Assembly (NCBI GenBank): GCA_038496445.1
Contig: JALMLS010000100.1
Coordinates: 124,001 to 188,000, forward strand
Reading direction: 5' to 3'
Source: Trichosphaerium sp. ATCC 40318
Taxonomy: Eukaryota > Discosea > Flabellinia > Trichosidae
DNA length: 64,000 nt
Shown here: positions 42,580-55,021 of the stretch, in pieces
How the letters are laid out: every line of letters starts with the position of its first letter
Position numbering within the stretch: position 1 is the first letter of the stretch
Notes under the pieces: generated by a model
Told to the model about the DNA's origin: nothing
The model's database searches: none
The model's input: only the letters and a program-made list of their open reading frames with translations
Translations under genes and position numbers: made by a program

Positions 42580-44430
42580 CTATTTCTTATCAACATCCAT
42601 AGCAGTTGACTCTTCCTTGTTCTCCGCTACTTTTTCCGAGTTTCCAGAATCTTCTTTTTTAGTTTCTGCAGGTGCCCCAGCGGCACCAGCCTTGCTTTCT
42701 TCAATCGCAGCCTTGTTTATCTTTGCTTCTTCCTTCTCTTTGTCAGCAGGAGGCGCAGCTTTTGATAGAAGTGTTAACGGATTCTTTTGATAAAATCAAC
42801 TAATATTTTTATATACCTGGAGAACGCTTTGGACGTTTTGCTTGGCGTTGTTCAAAAACCTCTTCTTTTACAGGTAACCAATACAAAGCTGGTTTTACCG
42901 TTGTCAAACGGAACAATTTGTTCAACTCTAAAGCAGCTATAATATAATCATTAATACTTAAATACACTCATGCAATGGCTATAGTACGTTCAACAGGCTT
43001 CTCACTAACTGGTACCCTCTTCTTCCATGTTTTATCGGCGTCCAAATATTCTTCTGGATCCACAAAATCTACTACGAGCGGCTACGATTACATCAGTAAG
43101 AAAGGAACTTTTAATGATATCTATTAAAGCACATACATTTCCTCTGTTTGATTTAGGCCAAACTCTACCGTAGATACGCTCTCTGCATTTCTTAGCTTGA
43201 TCTTCATTCTCAAACTAATAAACTTTGTGAACAACATAGTCACTACAAAGACTTGTAACGTACTGTGGCATAACAGAAAGATTTTATATTATTCCACCAC
43301 AAACTTGTAACCTTGCCTGACGATTTCTCCAAGTAACGCTGCATACCATTTGTTGTAAATGGTCGCACCATTCCTTCAATGTATAAACAATTCGTACATT
43401 CACCTTCAAAAGACGGAACCTCTAAAATACATTCTGTGAGTCACCAAACATTGAAAAAAAAAAAACAATGTTGTTTATTGCTCCACCAACAATTCCTGAA
43501 ATTCTAACGTACCAACTTGTCTGTCATCGTCATCTGCGTCATCCTCAAAAGATAATCTTGCTAGTATACTCTTAGAGTCTTTATTATGACGCGGTAATGG
43601 CCTTTGATAGAGTGAGTATAAATGTCATTTGTCAAATTTTTGGTAAAATGATAACTATCTGCGTACTTTTCACTAACAAGAGAGCGTGCACTATTCTTAA
43701 GGAGGGTCTCTGGCGCTGGTTTTAGTTCAATCTCACGAACCGGTTTGTCGTTTATCTTATCAGCCCTTAGGCCCCTGGTTTGGTTAACGAGTTTTGGTTT
43801 AAGTGATTCTTTTGCTTGTCCTTTTTCTGTCTTTTGTGTACGAGTATCCTTTGTTTTATCGTCTTCTTTTTTAGGTGTGGCGTCTGTTTTGTCTGCTTCT
43901 AAGGTTTTTTGTTTGAATAAAAACGTTTAACGTTTAAAAAACTTTTCGTTATGGTTACCTGTCTTTGTATCACTGCTTTCGCTAGTTAGCGACGTGCGAA
44001 CCTTTTTACGTGGTGACGGTTTCTTTAAAGCGAGTTAATTAGTTTAAAACCTCCTGAGCGTACGTCAGCAGGTAGTTTGCGTTTGTTGCTTTGTTGCTTT
44101 TTTTCTACAGGCTCCACTATAGTGGCAGTAGATTCTACGTTGCTAGGCTCTTCAGTAGGCTGTCTTTCTTCAGCCTGTGGCATCTCCTCGTCATTACTTT
44201 CTGGGTCTTTTTCCTCAACCTCCTGTACCACATTAGCGGTTAGAGGGACTGTAAATTTGTACCTCTGAAATACTCGTTGCATTTTCTTTGTCTAATGCTT
44301 CTGTAAGACGCTCTAGTAGCACAGCCTTTCTACCAGACGTCGATAACCGCCTCTTTTTAAGTTCAACTTTTAACTCGCGCACGAGCATTTTATCAGGAGT
44401 TTTAGGCTCTGTAGTCGATTTGCGAGGCAT
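42580..44430 (-). CDS. ACIN1: Acinus homologue (SAP-RRM, ASAP complex)
   Basis: Nuclear RNA-processing protein of the ASAP complex, linked to the exon junction complex. The N-terminal SAP domain reads LVRELKVELKKRRLSTSGRK then AVLLERLTEAL. A long acidic, low-complexity region follows. The Acinus RRM reads CTNCLYIEGMVRPFTTNGMQ, YLEKSSGKVTSLWWNNIKSF and CYATFENEDQAKKCRERIYG. The RNPS1-SAP18-binding motif is LNKLFRLTTVKPALYWLPV, matching LDDLFRKT...YWLPL in animals. The C-terminus is a Lys/Glu-rich tail ending ESTAMDVDKK. It is much shorter than human Acinus-L but has the full core. The presence of this partner fits the intron density of the genome. Confidence 0.9.
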
Positions 44431-44691
44431 GTCAAATGAATGAGCAACGCTTGAATTATGTTTTGTACTTGAAAGGTTCAGACCAAAATTGCGTGCTTGT
44501 ACGCCAGTAATACTGATTGCTCTTTGTACAACTAGTGTTCTATATACAAGTGCTTTGCAGTGCGTACGTAGAAACGAGACGTAAACGGTGAATTTGGACT
44601 TTGTTGGTCATATGACTATGGTTCATTGAACGCAAAATTTTTACAATGTGTCAAAATGACATGCAGTTAAATCTACATCAGAATGTTTATA

Positions 44692-45613
44692 TTATACAAT
44701 AGAAACCTTATTATTCTCAATTTTAAAACCATTAGCCCTTAAAAATTTTGCCATACGCCCGTGACCGAAGCTTTTAAAACCAGAACCTTTTTGTAAAACA
44801 ATTAGTGAAAAAAACAACTTACGCTCTATGTACCAAAATGTTTGCAAATATCAGCAGCTAGGTCACCCACAGGTACCTCTCCCTTATCACTTGTTAGTAT
44901 ACTAATACTCTAAAGTCTTATGGGTACCTCTGCTGTACGTTTTTTAATGTACGATGACAACTCCTGAACTGTTGGTTTCATTTGGTCTTTTTTAGGCGTT
45001 ACTGCGCTCTTGACTTCGTTTGTTTTTGTTGGTGGAGGTTTGGGTATAGTCTTAGCTTCCTTAGGAGGCTTTGGAGTTGATTTTTTCGCTGTTCTTTGCT
45101 TTTTTTTTGCAAGCAATTTGTCAAGATGAGGGTCTCTGCTTCTTTTGCGTTTTTTAATTGCGCTTTTATCATCTAAATTATCTTCTTCCTCTGCTTTCGC
45201 TTGTGCTTCACTTTCTTCTATTTTGTCTTTTGCCATTTGCTTTTTCAGATCTAACATAACTTTTCTTTGTATTTTGGTGCTAACCTCAAACTCTTTGACG
45301 TTATACATTCGTTCTGCGCCAAGTCCCATTCTTTTTTGCATTATTTATTGCTTTTCAGTAATTGAGCATACCCTTGGGGTCTATGTGGTATGTCGCCTTC
45401 ATCTGGTGGTTCTTCGTTTATGTTTTTGACACCCTTCGTCATTTGCTTCATCCATCCAGATACAACATCTTCAACGCCTATAATGCCTTTTAGTATGCAA
45501 AGCAATTGGATATGACTGTATGTACCTTTGGCGTTGAATTTTAGCTGTGGTTGCATTGTTTTCGCCTCTACGCGTATGCAGTCTTGGTTGGATTGGTGAG
45601 AGCGTGTTGTCAA
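44692..45613 (-). CDS. Lys-rich protein with G-patch-like motif
   Basis: Not identified with certainty. The start MTTRSHQSNQDCIRVEAK leads through a GTACAT intron to GIIGVEDVVSGWMKQMTKGV. A 42-nt intron (GTATGC...AAAAAG) keeps phase to give PHRPQGMGLGAERMYNVKEF. The RPxGMGLGA box resembles the end of a G-patch, an RNA-helicase-activating motif. A long basic coiled region follows (KQMAKDKIEESEAQAKAEEE, KKRKRSRDPHLDKLLAKKKQ). The C-terminal exons SISILTSDKGEVPVGDLAAD and FKSFGHGRMAKFLRANGFKI look like a small helical, winged-helix-like end. A nuclear RNA-related role is inferred. It lies head to head with the gene at 45659, only 45 bp between starts. Confidence 0.55.
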
Positions 45614-45658
45614 AATGAGAAAGCATACTAATCCTGACTTTTCATTGGTTGTTGGCCT

Positions 45659-47173
45659 ATGGCGTTACGAAGGTACGAAAGATTCCATAACGCGTACTCA
45701 CAATGATAAAGAAGCGTCGTAAAATCGCGCTCTACCCCCAAACGCATCAAAGCGTCAGAATCAGTATGTAAGTCATTCTTTAATACAGTGGCACCATCTT
45801 TGGGTATTTGTATTTTAGAGGACTTTTACAAAGTGACGTACAGAGATATAGCGGTATTTGGCGGCACGGCGCTATTAAATCGGTATTGTACGATATTTTG
45901 ACATGTTTTATAACGTTTAACAATAGATACAACTATTCGATTAGAGAACCTCTCAAAAGCGCCTTCCCACGCTTCAATTGGGACACAAACAGTTTTATGT
46001 GCGTTATTTAAACTGACAAGTGACTAATATCAATAACAGCGCTGCACCTCCCAATTACTGGGGCTCTGTGGGTAAACAAAGAATCTTTTTAGAGCACAAA
46101 GTAGCACGTAGGATGAGATTGTATACATTGGACTGTTTCTACAAGGTAAAACGGAGTGACATCCTATGGCTCGGTGGAAGCGGCATAATGGGATATTATG
46201 AGGGTTCTGTATCAAAAGCACTTCTTTCAGTGTTTCCTGAGCACAAGTGGGAGCCATGGAGATTCAAGTACGGCGCTTTAAGTGTTAAAGATAAGTAATG
46301 ATTTGGCTAGTACAGTGCCTGCTGCATGTTGGGACTATGATGATAATCAACGCGCCAAGCTCAATAGTGTAGCTGAGAGTCTTAATGTTAAAGTGCTTGG
46401 AGACTGGGAGGGTGTAACCTACAAAGAACTTCTGTTTAAGGCGCCAGCGATAATGAACAGGTACGTTACCAGCAACGTACTGCAGTGCCTCTCGCTTACT
46501 AAACTCAACGAATAGGTGTAAGTCTATGCAAGACTTACTTAAACGGCTGTATAGTAATTATACCTTTTCCTTCTCACGTGCTAAATCGACAGCTTGGAAC
46601 AAAGAAGCGCAAGTCACGTTTTTGAATCATTTAGCAGAAACCTTGGACATTAGTTCCCCGGAATTGTGGTAATTTAATATCGGTATCAACCACCGTCTAA
46701 GAATGTATTAGGTATTCTTTATGTTCTTCAGATATGAGGAATGCTGGTGGTGTTGGCTTTACGCGATACTTTCCACAGGCATTGTCTTTATACGCACCAG
46801 GATATACTTGGGATTGGTCAAGATTCTACTATGGCCCCAAAGAAAAACAACGGTAGACCTATCTCCTTGTTTCGCCACTAATCTAATTTTTTGTTAAGAG
46901 GACTTGTTGCTAAATTACGCACTTTGGGGTGGAGTCAAAATGAAAGTGAGTGTTGTAGACTAAAGATTCTATCTAATAACACTAAGGTTTTAATGGTAAA
47001 ACGTTTCTTGCACAGATGTAGCATACTTCTGCAAGCGTGACTTAAACCCAGCGTTGTGCAGTGTTAAACAGCATCTCACACGTCACTTCATGATATTGAG
47101 GTCCATTGGTATTGCGTATACTAGTATTGCGCAAGAGTCCTATGCACAATCTAGAGAGATTCTAGGCTGCTAG
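45659..47173 (+). CDS. Trp-rich tandem-repeat protein (copy 2)
   Basis: Same repeat family as the gene at 2813-3966. The first codons MALRR lead into short exons reading PLKSAFPRFNWDTNSF, SKALLSVFPEHKWEPWRFKY, CWDYDDNQRAKLNSVAESLN followed by VKVLGDWEGVTYKELLFKAP, and QALSLYAPGYTWDWSRFYYG. The aligned core LNVKVLxDWxxVTxxxL also occurs in copy 1 as LNVKIISDWHNITCQDL. The tail reads DLNPALCSVKQHLTRHF and ends REILGC. Several exon joins are approximate. Function unknown; the repeats suggest a nucleic-acid or protein-binding solenoid. A bidirectional promoter with the G-patch-like gene is likely, given the 45-bp gap. Confidence 0.58.
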
Positions 47174-47546
47174 CGAATTAGAAGGGTAGGCAAGTTCATA
47201 ACTTCAGAATCTCTAAGTCACGTGCTAGGACGCAAAAGATACTATTCGCTGCGAGCTGTTGTGAAGGCAACTTGCACAATATTGTTAGTGGCACAGAAAT
47301 CTTCACACGCAAACCAAAAGGCGCTTATTCTGTTTGGAAAGGCTACAAAACCACAGTTGGCTTTGCGCATTTTATTACCCACCAGTTAATGTATACGACA
47401 AGTACAGGGCGCGCCGCATGCAAGAAATATGTACAAACAAAGCTGTAATGTTTATTTGAAAAAAAAGAGAGTACTGTACCTACTGCAATGATTTTAAGTT
47501 AGGTTTTTTTTTCAGTACTTGACTTTATTTTCGGTAAATCTAGTTC
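47174..47546 (+). other. Intergenic stretch with an open frame lacking a start
   Basis: The frame ending KKYVQTKL (about 47206-47448) stays open for about 80 codons and includes FTRKPKGAYSVWKGYKTTVG. It has no early ATG and no recognised domain. It could be a decayed exon or chance. The rest should contain the promoter of the gene at 47547. Confidence 0.3.
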
Positions 47547-49179
47547 GTGATGTCAATGTCAACACAGTTGTTGCTCGCTGTATTCTTTGTATGCTTTATC
47601 CAAGCATCGATGTCTACGTCCCTATGGAAAGGGACGTTCGCTAGTGGTTGGATGGCCAATTGGGGCGTCAAACATGGAGATATAGACTCACGAAACGGTG
47701 TTCCTGGCGGTGGTGAAGTTGTTGAAGGTGATAAGCTAAAAGTACAATACGCGCCGGTACAGTCAATGTTTTGCGTTGCTATAGTGCTAATAATAGTAGG
47801 GAGAGGCTGGTAATAGTGGTGTATGGATGTTAGCTGTGCCTATTGATGATTTATCTCAATACAGAACATTATGTCTCACGTAAGTCGGAACTAATATTTT
47901 TCCGCGCGGTTCACAATATTTTTTTGCTAAGATTTTACAAGCTACAAACTCAAAGTTCCAAAAGACTTTGAATTCAATTTGGGTGGCAAATTACCTGGTC
48001 TTTATGGAACTACAGGTGACACTAGTTTGAACTCAAAGTGTTCTGGTGGTGATCAGCCAGGGCCATGTTACTCCGCGAGATACATGTGGCGTACAGATGG
48101 TGATGGAGAAATATATGGATACATGCCGACTCCTTCAAGCACGTGCGTAATACGATTTCGCCTATGGAGGGTGTTGCTTAAATTGGTTGTAGTGTGTGCA
48201 ATGCAGACAATAATATTTGTAATCCTGACTTTGGGCAATCACTCGGAAGAGGAAAATGGAGTTTTCCTGATGACGAAGCTTATCATCTTTATCAACAAGA
48301 GATCACTTTGAATACAGGTTCAAACTCTGATGGTAGTGCTCGTGTTTGGATGGACGGTGTATTGAAAATGGATCAACAAGATCTACAATGGAGAGCAGAT
48401 GACGATATAGTTCACAAGGGCATTTTCTTCAACACGTTTTTTGGAGGTAAGAAAATTCGAAAAAAAAATACAAACTCTTTTTTGTAAGAGTTTTTCACTA
48501 ATCTTGTTAGGTGGAAAGTCATGGGGTCCTTCAGAAACAATGTATCTCTATTTTGGAGACTTTGAAATTTCAACGTCTTGTGAGCCTGCTGAACCGTCAA
48601 CAACCGCTTCTCCGACAATGGCTCCTGCTGAAGACGCAACAGATGCCCCTACAGAACAGAGTACTACACCTGCGCCTAATAGCGTATGCCTCTTGGAAAC
48701 AGTAAACACAATTTCTGGCACTACATTTGATGTCAAAGTTGAATACACAACAGAAGAGGAACAAGACTTGCGTAAGTAAAAAATAGGAATTTCTCGCTTC
48801 ATAACAGGTACTAAATGATCCTAGGTGTTTCATTATTTACTACATCAACTGACTATGTGTCACACACAGAAGTTCGTGTGAGCGCTGGATCAGGAACGGA
48901 GACGGTAAGCATTATATTAATACCTGTTTGGTGCTAATACAAATGTAGGTTACTGTGGCTACGAAAGACTTCACCGGAACTGGTTTCCAAATCAAAGTAT
49001 CATTGGAACCACCTGGAAAGGACTTCAAGTCCGAGACTGCAGCAGAATTTTATGATCCTGGCGTTACTGGTTGTAGTGATAGTCAGGATAAACCAGCCAC
49101 TATTTCTTCCAATCACATGCGTACATTGCCTTGTGTCTATGTGTCCTTACTGTTGCTTTTTGGCTTGTTGTTTATGTAA
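47547..49179 (+). CDS. GPI-anchored polysaccharide lyase family 14-like protein
   Basis: Signal peptide MMSMSTQLLLAVFFVCFIQA, then STSLWKGTFASGW. The catalytic beta-jelly-roll core reads FNLGGKLPGLYG, CSGGDQPGPCYSARYMWRTD, GDGEIYGYMP, SLGRGKWSFPDDEAYHLYQQ, RVWMDGVLKMDQQDL and GIFFNTFFGGKSWGPSE. These follow the GGKLPGL...RLMWR...GKW...GIFFSTFFGG pattern of PL14/alginate-lyase-like proteins. A Ser/Thr/Pro-rich linker (TTASPTMAPAEDATDAPTEQ) precedes a small beta domain. The end LPCVYVSLLLLFGLLFM is a GPI signal. Probable action: uronic-acid polysaccharides at the cell surface. Six or more introns. Confidence 0.85.
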
Positions 49180-49619
49180 AGATTAAACCAGATATCGTAT
49201 CCCTTATCACTATGTAGTCGCTTAGTAATAAATATTACTTTAATACTAGCGTCTCTGTTATTCAAAGCACAGTTCAATACATTTATGTAAACACAAAAAT
49301 GATGTTTCCTCGGAATGTCTAAACACGTGTTCATCCACTACGCAACAAACATTTAATCGCTGTTTATGTGGGCGGATATTTGAACTTCAAGAACAATTTT
49401 AAACGAAAACTTTTCCATGGGATTAAAGCGGCTTCTGTGAAAGGTACAAAACTGTGTAAATTTTCGGCGAGATTTCGAAACGATAGAAGTCAAGAAACAG
49501 CTGTGAATCCGCCATCATCAACGCCACACCTGTTACGCGTTACCCAGTGCTGTAATAGGTGGTTTGTTGCTCACCACATCGAGAAACCTCCAGAATTCTC
49601 TGTGTAGGTTTATTGGTGT
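49180..49619. other. Intergenic stretch, no gene recognised
   Basis: Between the lyase stop and the ankyrin gene start. An open frame of about 79 codons on the plus strand has no ATG start and no domain. It is likely the 3' region of the lyase gene and the promoter of the ankyrin gene. Confidence 0.4.
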
Positions 49620-52600
49620 ATGTGGGCGCTAGTAAAAGCGCTAGACAGAGGTTAGTAAGCATTTTATTAGACACAACCATAATGAACTCTAGATAACGCA
49701 AAATCGGCTCGAAACTACCTAAACAAAGATCTAAAGAATAGCAACCTTTCTCAGGGCCTAGACGGCAAGGATAATAGGTTTGCAAACACTAAATTGCCTA
49801 AATACGCTTACTTTTATCCCAGCATACTTCATTTTGCAGCTGGAAGGGAAACACACCGTGTTTTAAAAATACTATTACAACACCGACGCAAATTCGCTCT
49901 TTCACCTGATATTACAAACACAGACGCTGAAACTCCATTATTTAGTGCTGTTAGAGCTTCTAAATATGAAGCGGTTACAATACTTGTAGAAAATGGATCG
50001 TTTGTAAACAAACGGGTACAACACGCCTATTATCATTGATATGCTAATAAAGTCGTTTAAGAACAAAGCAGGAAACACACCGTTACACGTGGCCGTTGAA
50101 AAATGTGCTGATGACATTGTAACATATCTCATCTTGCATGGAGCGAATGTTTCTCTTCGTAACAGGTATAAATATGCTTTGACCTTCTTTGGTTCAACCA
50201 AAACTTATACATTCAAAGGAATAAACAGACGCCTTTACAAGTAGCTACAGCACTTGCTGATAAGGCTTATGCTCACTTGCAAGAGAATTATAGCGACGAT
50301 GCACAATATAGGTAATTGGCGATTTCTTGTTTGTAACAAACTTAGTTTACTAATTTTTTTCTGAAAAATTGTAGATCTGATGTTCTGTACGAGATTGTTG
50401 AGTTTTTGACTATTCGTCCAACAAAAATACAAAAGCGTGTTAAAGCAAGCAATAAGAATAAATTTGATAAGAAATGGTGGTTCAGCAAGGGTAAAGGCAT
50501 ACATTATGCTGCTTCACATGGGTAATAGAGCAAATAAGATTTTTTTTTCTTATTTATGTTTTTGATTAGTGATCTGCGCATGGTTTCAAGAATTTTGGGT
50601 AATGAAAAAGCTGAGAAGTTAGTAAATAACTGTAGCTCTCGTGGGCATACACCATTATCTCTAGGTAATAATTGCCAACTGCTAAAAACTTGATTTTTTA
50701 AAAAACGCAAAGTTGTTTCTTTGTTTATTCTTATTTTATTAGCTGTTAAAAATGGTTCTTGTGAAATGGTTGAAAAACTAATTGAACTTGGCGCTGACGC
50801 ACGCATTAATGCTACGATTCAGTCCCCTCTTCATTTGGCAGTTTTGTCAGGACACACGCGTATAGTTGCTGCATTGTTATCTAATGGAGCACATGTAGTT
50901 TTAACTAATTCTATGCAGTACGTAGAACGAAACAAGGCCAACGAAATTCTATATTTTTAATATTAGTTTGGCAAGTCCAAAAATCCTCGTTCTCAATCTA
51001 GCATAAACACAAATCAGGGTTATTATTAGACCTCGCTTTTAAAAGAAATCTTAGAGTGGATATCAAACAATTTTTTTTTGATTCTCGGTTTCGGGCTTAT
51101 TCTTGTAGCAAACAAACACCTCTTCAATTAGCAGTACGAAATGAAGAATGGGATATTATTTCAATGCTTCTTGAGAAACATTTTGAAGATGCTACTAAAC
51201 GTGTTGGCGTACTTTATAGGTATAACCATTTTCTTATTTTTTTCTTTCTTGATCAAATTTCGTGATTGCTGTGGATGAGGTTTAACACAATTTATTTAGC
51301 ACTTGTAACTTTTTACTACGATTGGCTTCGCGTCAAAGCACAAGGAAAATGAACGCTTTGATTATGTTGTTATTATCTGGTAGATGTGTTAATATAGATG
51401 CACAAACAGCTTCAGGGTGGACTCCTCTTCATATTGCTTCTCGAAATGGTAATCTGAAAGCTCTCAAGTTGCTACTTGAAGTAAGTCACAAAGTGAACTG
51501 GACTGGCGGCTTAACGACTATTAGAACGGAGCTAATCCTGATGTTAAGACAAAGGCTGGATGGACACCTCTATTGATTGTATCTGAGTTAACTACAAAAA
51601 CTGTAAAACTTGACAAGAAGAGAGATATGGCAGCTCTATTGATTAAACACGGGGCAGACCCTAACATTGAAACACAAGAAGGTATGAATTAGTTAACAGC
51701 GAGTTTGTTTGAAGTACTCACTCTTATTAACAGGATATTGCGCTCTTCATTTTGCTGTTCGCAAAGGACATATTAAGACTGTTGAGGCTATTCTAGAGGC
51801 ACCTAATGTGTCTCTTGAAGTGTGCCATGACAAGTACTTAACTCCTTTATACCTGGCTATGATCAAGCATCGTGACGCTGTAAGTTTTTTTTTTAATGGT
51901 ATTAGTCTATTAACTTCATCAATTATATAGTGTTGTGTAGCTCTAGTAAATAAGGGTGCTAGTTCTTGGTTTTCAATTGATGGATGCTCTCCGCTACTCG
52001 ATGCAGTTAGGTAAGTGTCTTTGGTGTTTTGATTTACCTTTCTTTTTGTTGTTCTAACACATGACTCAGTCGCAATGCTTCAAGCCTTGCCCTTGCTCTT
52101 ATTGAGAATGGTGCTGATGTTAATGAAGTTTGTACTCTCGCTTGCGCTGAACACTACAAAGGATGGCCAATTTTAACAGTCGCTACATTAAAAGTGAACC
52201 CTGTTTCTGTTATCAAAGCTATAGCTGAAAAAGTTGACGATATTGATAAACTTAATCCTCACGGTCACACAGCGCTTCATACTGCTGTCAGACTAAATAT
52301 GGGACAAGCTGTTGATGTCATTTGCCAAGCAGGTAAATTATAGTCTTCTTCATTAACAATCTAACTAGCTGACAGGCGCTAACGCTGATACTTTGTTCAA
52401 TGACGCCGGATGCAAGTACGTTGTGGAACTTTTCTCAAACAAAAAAATTTGTTTTAATATGACACCTTGCTTGTGCTTATAGTTTCGCTCCTTTGTAACC
52501 TTTTTTTTAGCGCAGTCCATATTGCTATTTATGCTAAAGCATCTACCGCATTGGGTGCTTTATTACGTAATGGTGCTGATATCAATGTTAAGTTTCCAGG

Positions 52601-54850
52601 AACAGAATTTAGCGCTTTTGATGCTATTTTTGCTTCAACGGATCGTGACATGATAACAGAGGCATTAAAGAACCAAAGTAGTGATAGACTAGGTAAAGGT
52701 GTTCTTAGTGAACTCGCACGCAAAGGCCAAGACAAGTACGTGCTGCCTCCTTATAACATTTCCACTGACGTCTTTTCTTCTATAGACAGCTCCTCGAAGA
52801 GCTTTTGGATAGAGGTCTTGATCCTAACGATGCTAACGATGCTGGGTTTTCTATACTCCACCAATCGATTTCTGTTCGTGGAGGAAATTTTGAATTGGCT
52901 AAGCTTGTGTTATCTAAAGGAGCTAATATAAACCAGCAAACAAAAAAAGGAAGGTAAGTAATTGACTTACCACTTAAAACATAAAATTGACACGTGGTTA
53001 GAACTGCTCTTCACTTTGCTATGGAATTTGCTGCAAAGTATAAAAACAATACGCCACTTCAGTTCCTACTCAAAGTCCCTAAAGTTGACGTGAACCTTGC
53101 GGATACTAATGGTTGGACACCTCTGCATTTGGCTGTACAGTACAGGTATTGACTATTTTGCGTTAACCAAATAACTAATTTGTCTATTAGAAACTGGACT
53201 GCTTGTAGACTTTTATTAGACAAAGGCGCTAAGGTTAACGTTGAAACTGTCAAAAAAGTCACACCTCTCCACCAATGTATGCAAAACCAAATGATTAGCC
53301 ACCTTTTTAGCTACAAAGATTTTTTTCCTTGCGTTACTCTGTTTGACTCATTTGGTAGGTGTTGCGCTGCCGAACGCTGACTTGTCAATTATTCAAAAAC
53401 TGCTGGACCTTGGTGCTAATATAAATACATTGGCACGTGGTCGTGTAACAGCTTCCGAATATGCTTACAGAACGAGCAACTTTGACGCTTTCTCTTGTAC
53501 GACTTAACAGCCTTGAGTCAATTTAACTAAATCTTTACTCTAGTGTTAACCCAAGCTGGTGGTAAAGTAATACAACAAGTACGAATCATGATGATTATTT
53601 TTTTGTGACTTAAACAGTAAAGAAAATTGCTTATCAAACTTTTTTTAGGAGCAAACTGATGGTAACACTAAATGGACTGCTTTGCATTTGACTGCACAAA
53701 ATAATGATGCGTCCATAATAAGGTCACTGATACTTTCAGGTGTTACACCTGATTCAATTGACGTAAGTACATGAATGGCGCTATGGGCGCTTCTTGATTT
53801 TTTCTTAAACTATTATCTAGGTTAACGGTTGGACTCCGCTGCATGTGGCAACACTTTATGGAGCTCTTGACTCTGTAAAAGCTCTTGTCGAAGGAAAAGC
53901 CAACGTAACGATTCCAACTCATAAAAAATGGACTATCTTACATACAGCTGTTCGTGTTGCGTGTACCAAACCAAGCCGTGAACGTATAGATATACTCAAA
54001 TACTTCCTTGAGAAGGTACACTATTCTTTTTCTTATATACAGAATACAATGAGTAACCCACGTGTAGGCACCAGAACTGCTCAATCTATCGACAGAGAGT
54101 AACTTAACAGCTCTTGACTTGGCGTTTTTGAACAAAAACAAAAAAGTTCTAGACATTTTGATGAAATACGAAGTCAAGTCGTCAAGGTACACAAACCAGC
54201 TATTTTTTTTTGGCCATCACGTGTTTTTAAACTTTTCTTCTAAAAATAGTATTAGATACGATAACAGTAATGTATTGTTTACAGCTGTTGAAGATGATAA
54301 ACCTGCTGTCATACGTACTAGGCATTCACAAGCATCAGATATTAATGAACAGAGATCGAATACCGGCTGGACTGCCTTACATCTGGCAGCTTGGTTTGGT
54401 AACCACAACTGTTGCACTGCTTTGCTTGAAGTAGGCGCAGATCCAAACATCCAGGACTCAAGAGGTCGTACACCTCTTCACCTTGCTGTTATCAGACGTA
54501 GACGAAAAGCATGTGTTCGTATTGGACATAGTGAGAAACTAGACATGTCTATTGTCGATGATGACGGTAAAAAGGCACTCGAATACGCTTCTACAATTGT
54601 ACGTCATTTTGTTTTGTTGTTTTCTTGTTGAAATTAATTGGTTGTTGTTTAGGGAAGGAGACCTCTTAGAGCTAGGCTTGAGAGGACTATTTTTAAAACC
54701 TATAGAACGTCTAAGGAGCATAAGGAATCACGACAAGTTATTAGATTTCATGCTGAATACAAGGAAAAAAATAGAAAGTCTGTTAAATTGTATACTTCAC
54801 AAATGACGAAGAGCAAGGATATTTTGTATTTTAATTTAAAATTAAAATAA
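49620..54850 (+). CDS. Long ankyrin-repeat protein
   Basis: The ATG at 49620 gives MWALVKALDR, joined through a GTTAGT intron to DNAKSARNYLNKDLKNSNL and then SILHFAAGRETHRVL. About 25 or more ankyrin repeats follow, mostly one or two per exon: GNTPLHVAVEKCADDIVTYL, SPLHLAVLSGHTRIVAALLS, GWTPLHIASRNGNLKALKLL, GWTPLHLAVQY, KWTALHLTAQNN and GWTALHLAAWFGNHNCCTAL. Introns tend to fall inside the repeat, which suggests growth by exon duplication. The basic C-terminal tail starts RRPLRARLERTIFKTYRTSK and ends YFNLKLK at 54850. No signal peptide, membrane segment or enzymatic domain is seen. It is an intracellular scaffold by family behaviour. Exact exon borders were checked only at the two ends. Confidence 0.82.
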
Positions 54851-55021
54851 GTCAAGCAAATGATTGCACTTTAACCTCTAACGTAATGGTTCAAGAACTA
54901 TTCAACAACAAAACTTGATGATCGCTTTATTTGTATTACAATTACCAGTTTATCTAGCCATCACATACTATTGTGAGGATCATACAGATGGGTAAATATT
55001 GCGAAAGTAAAGTGTTTTACA

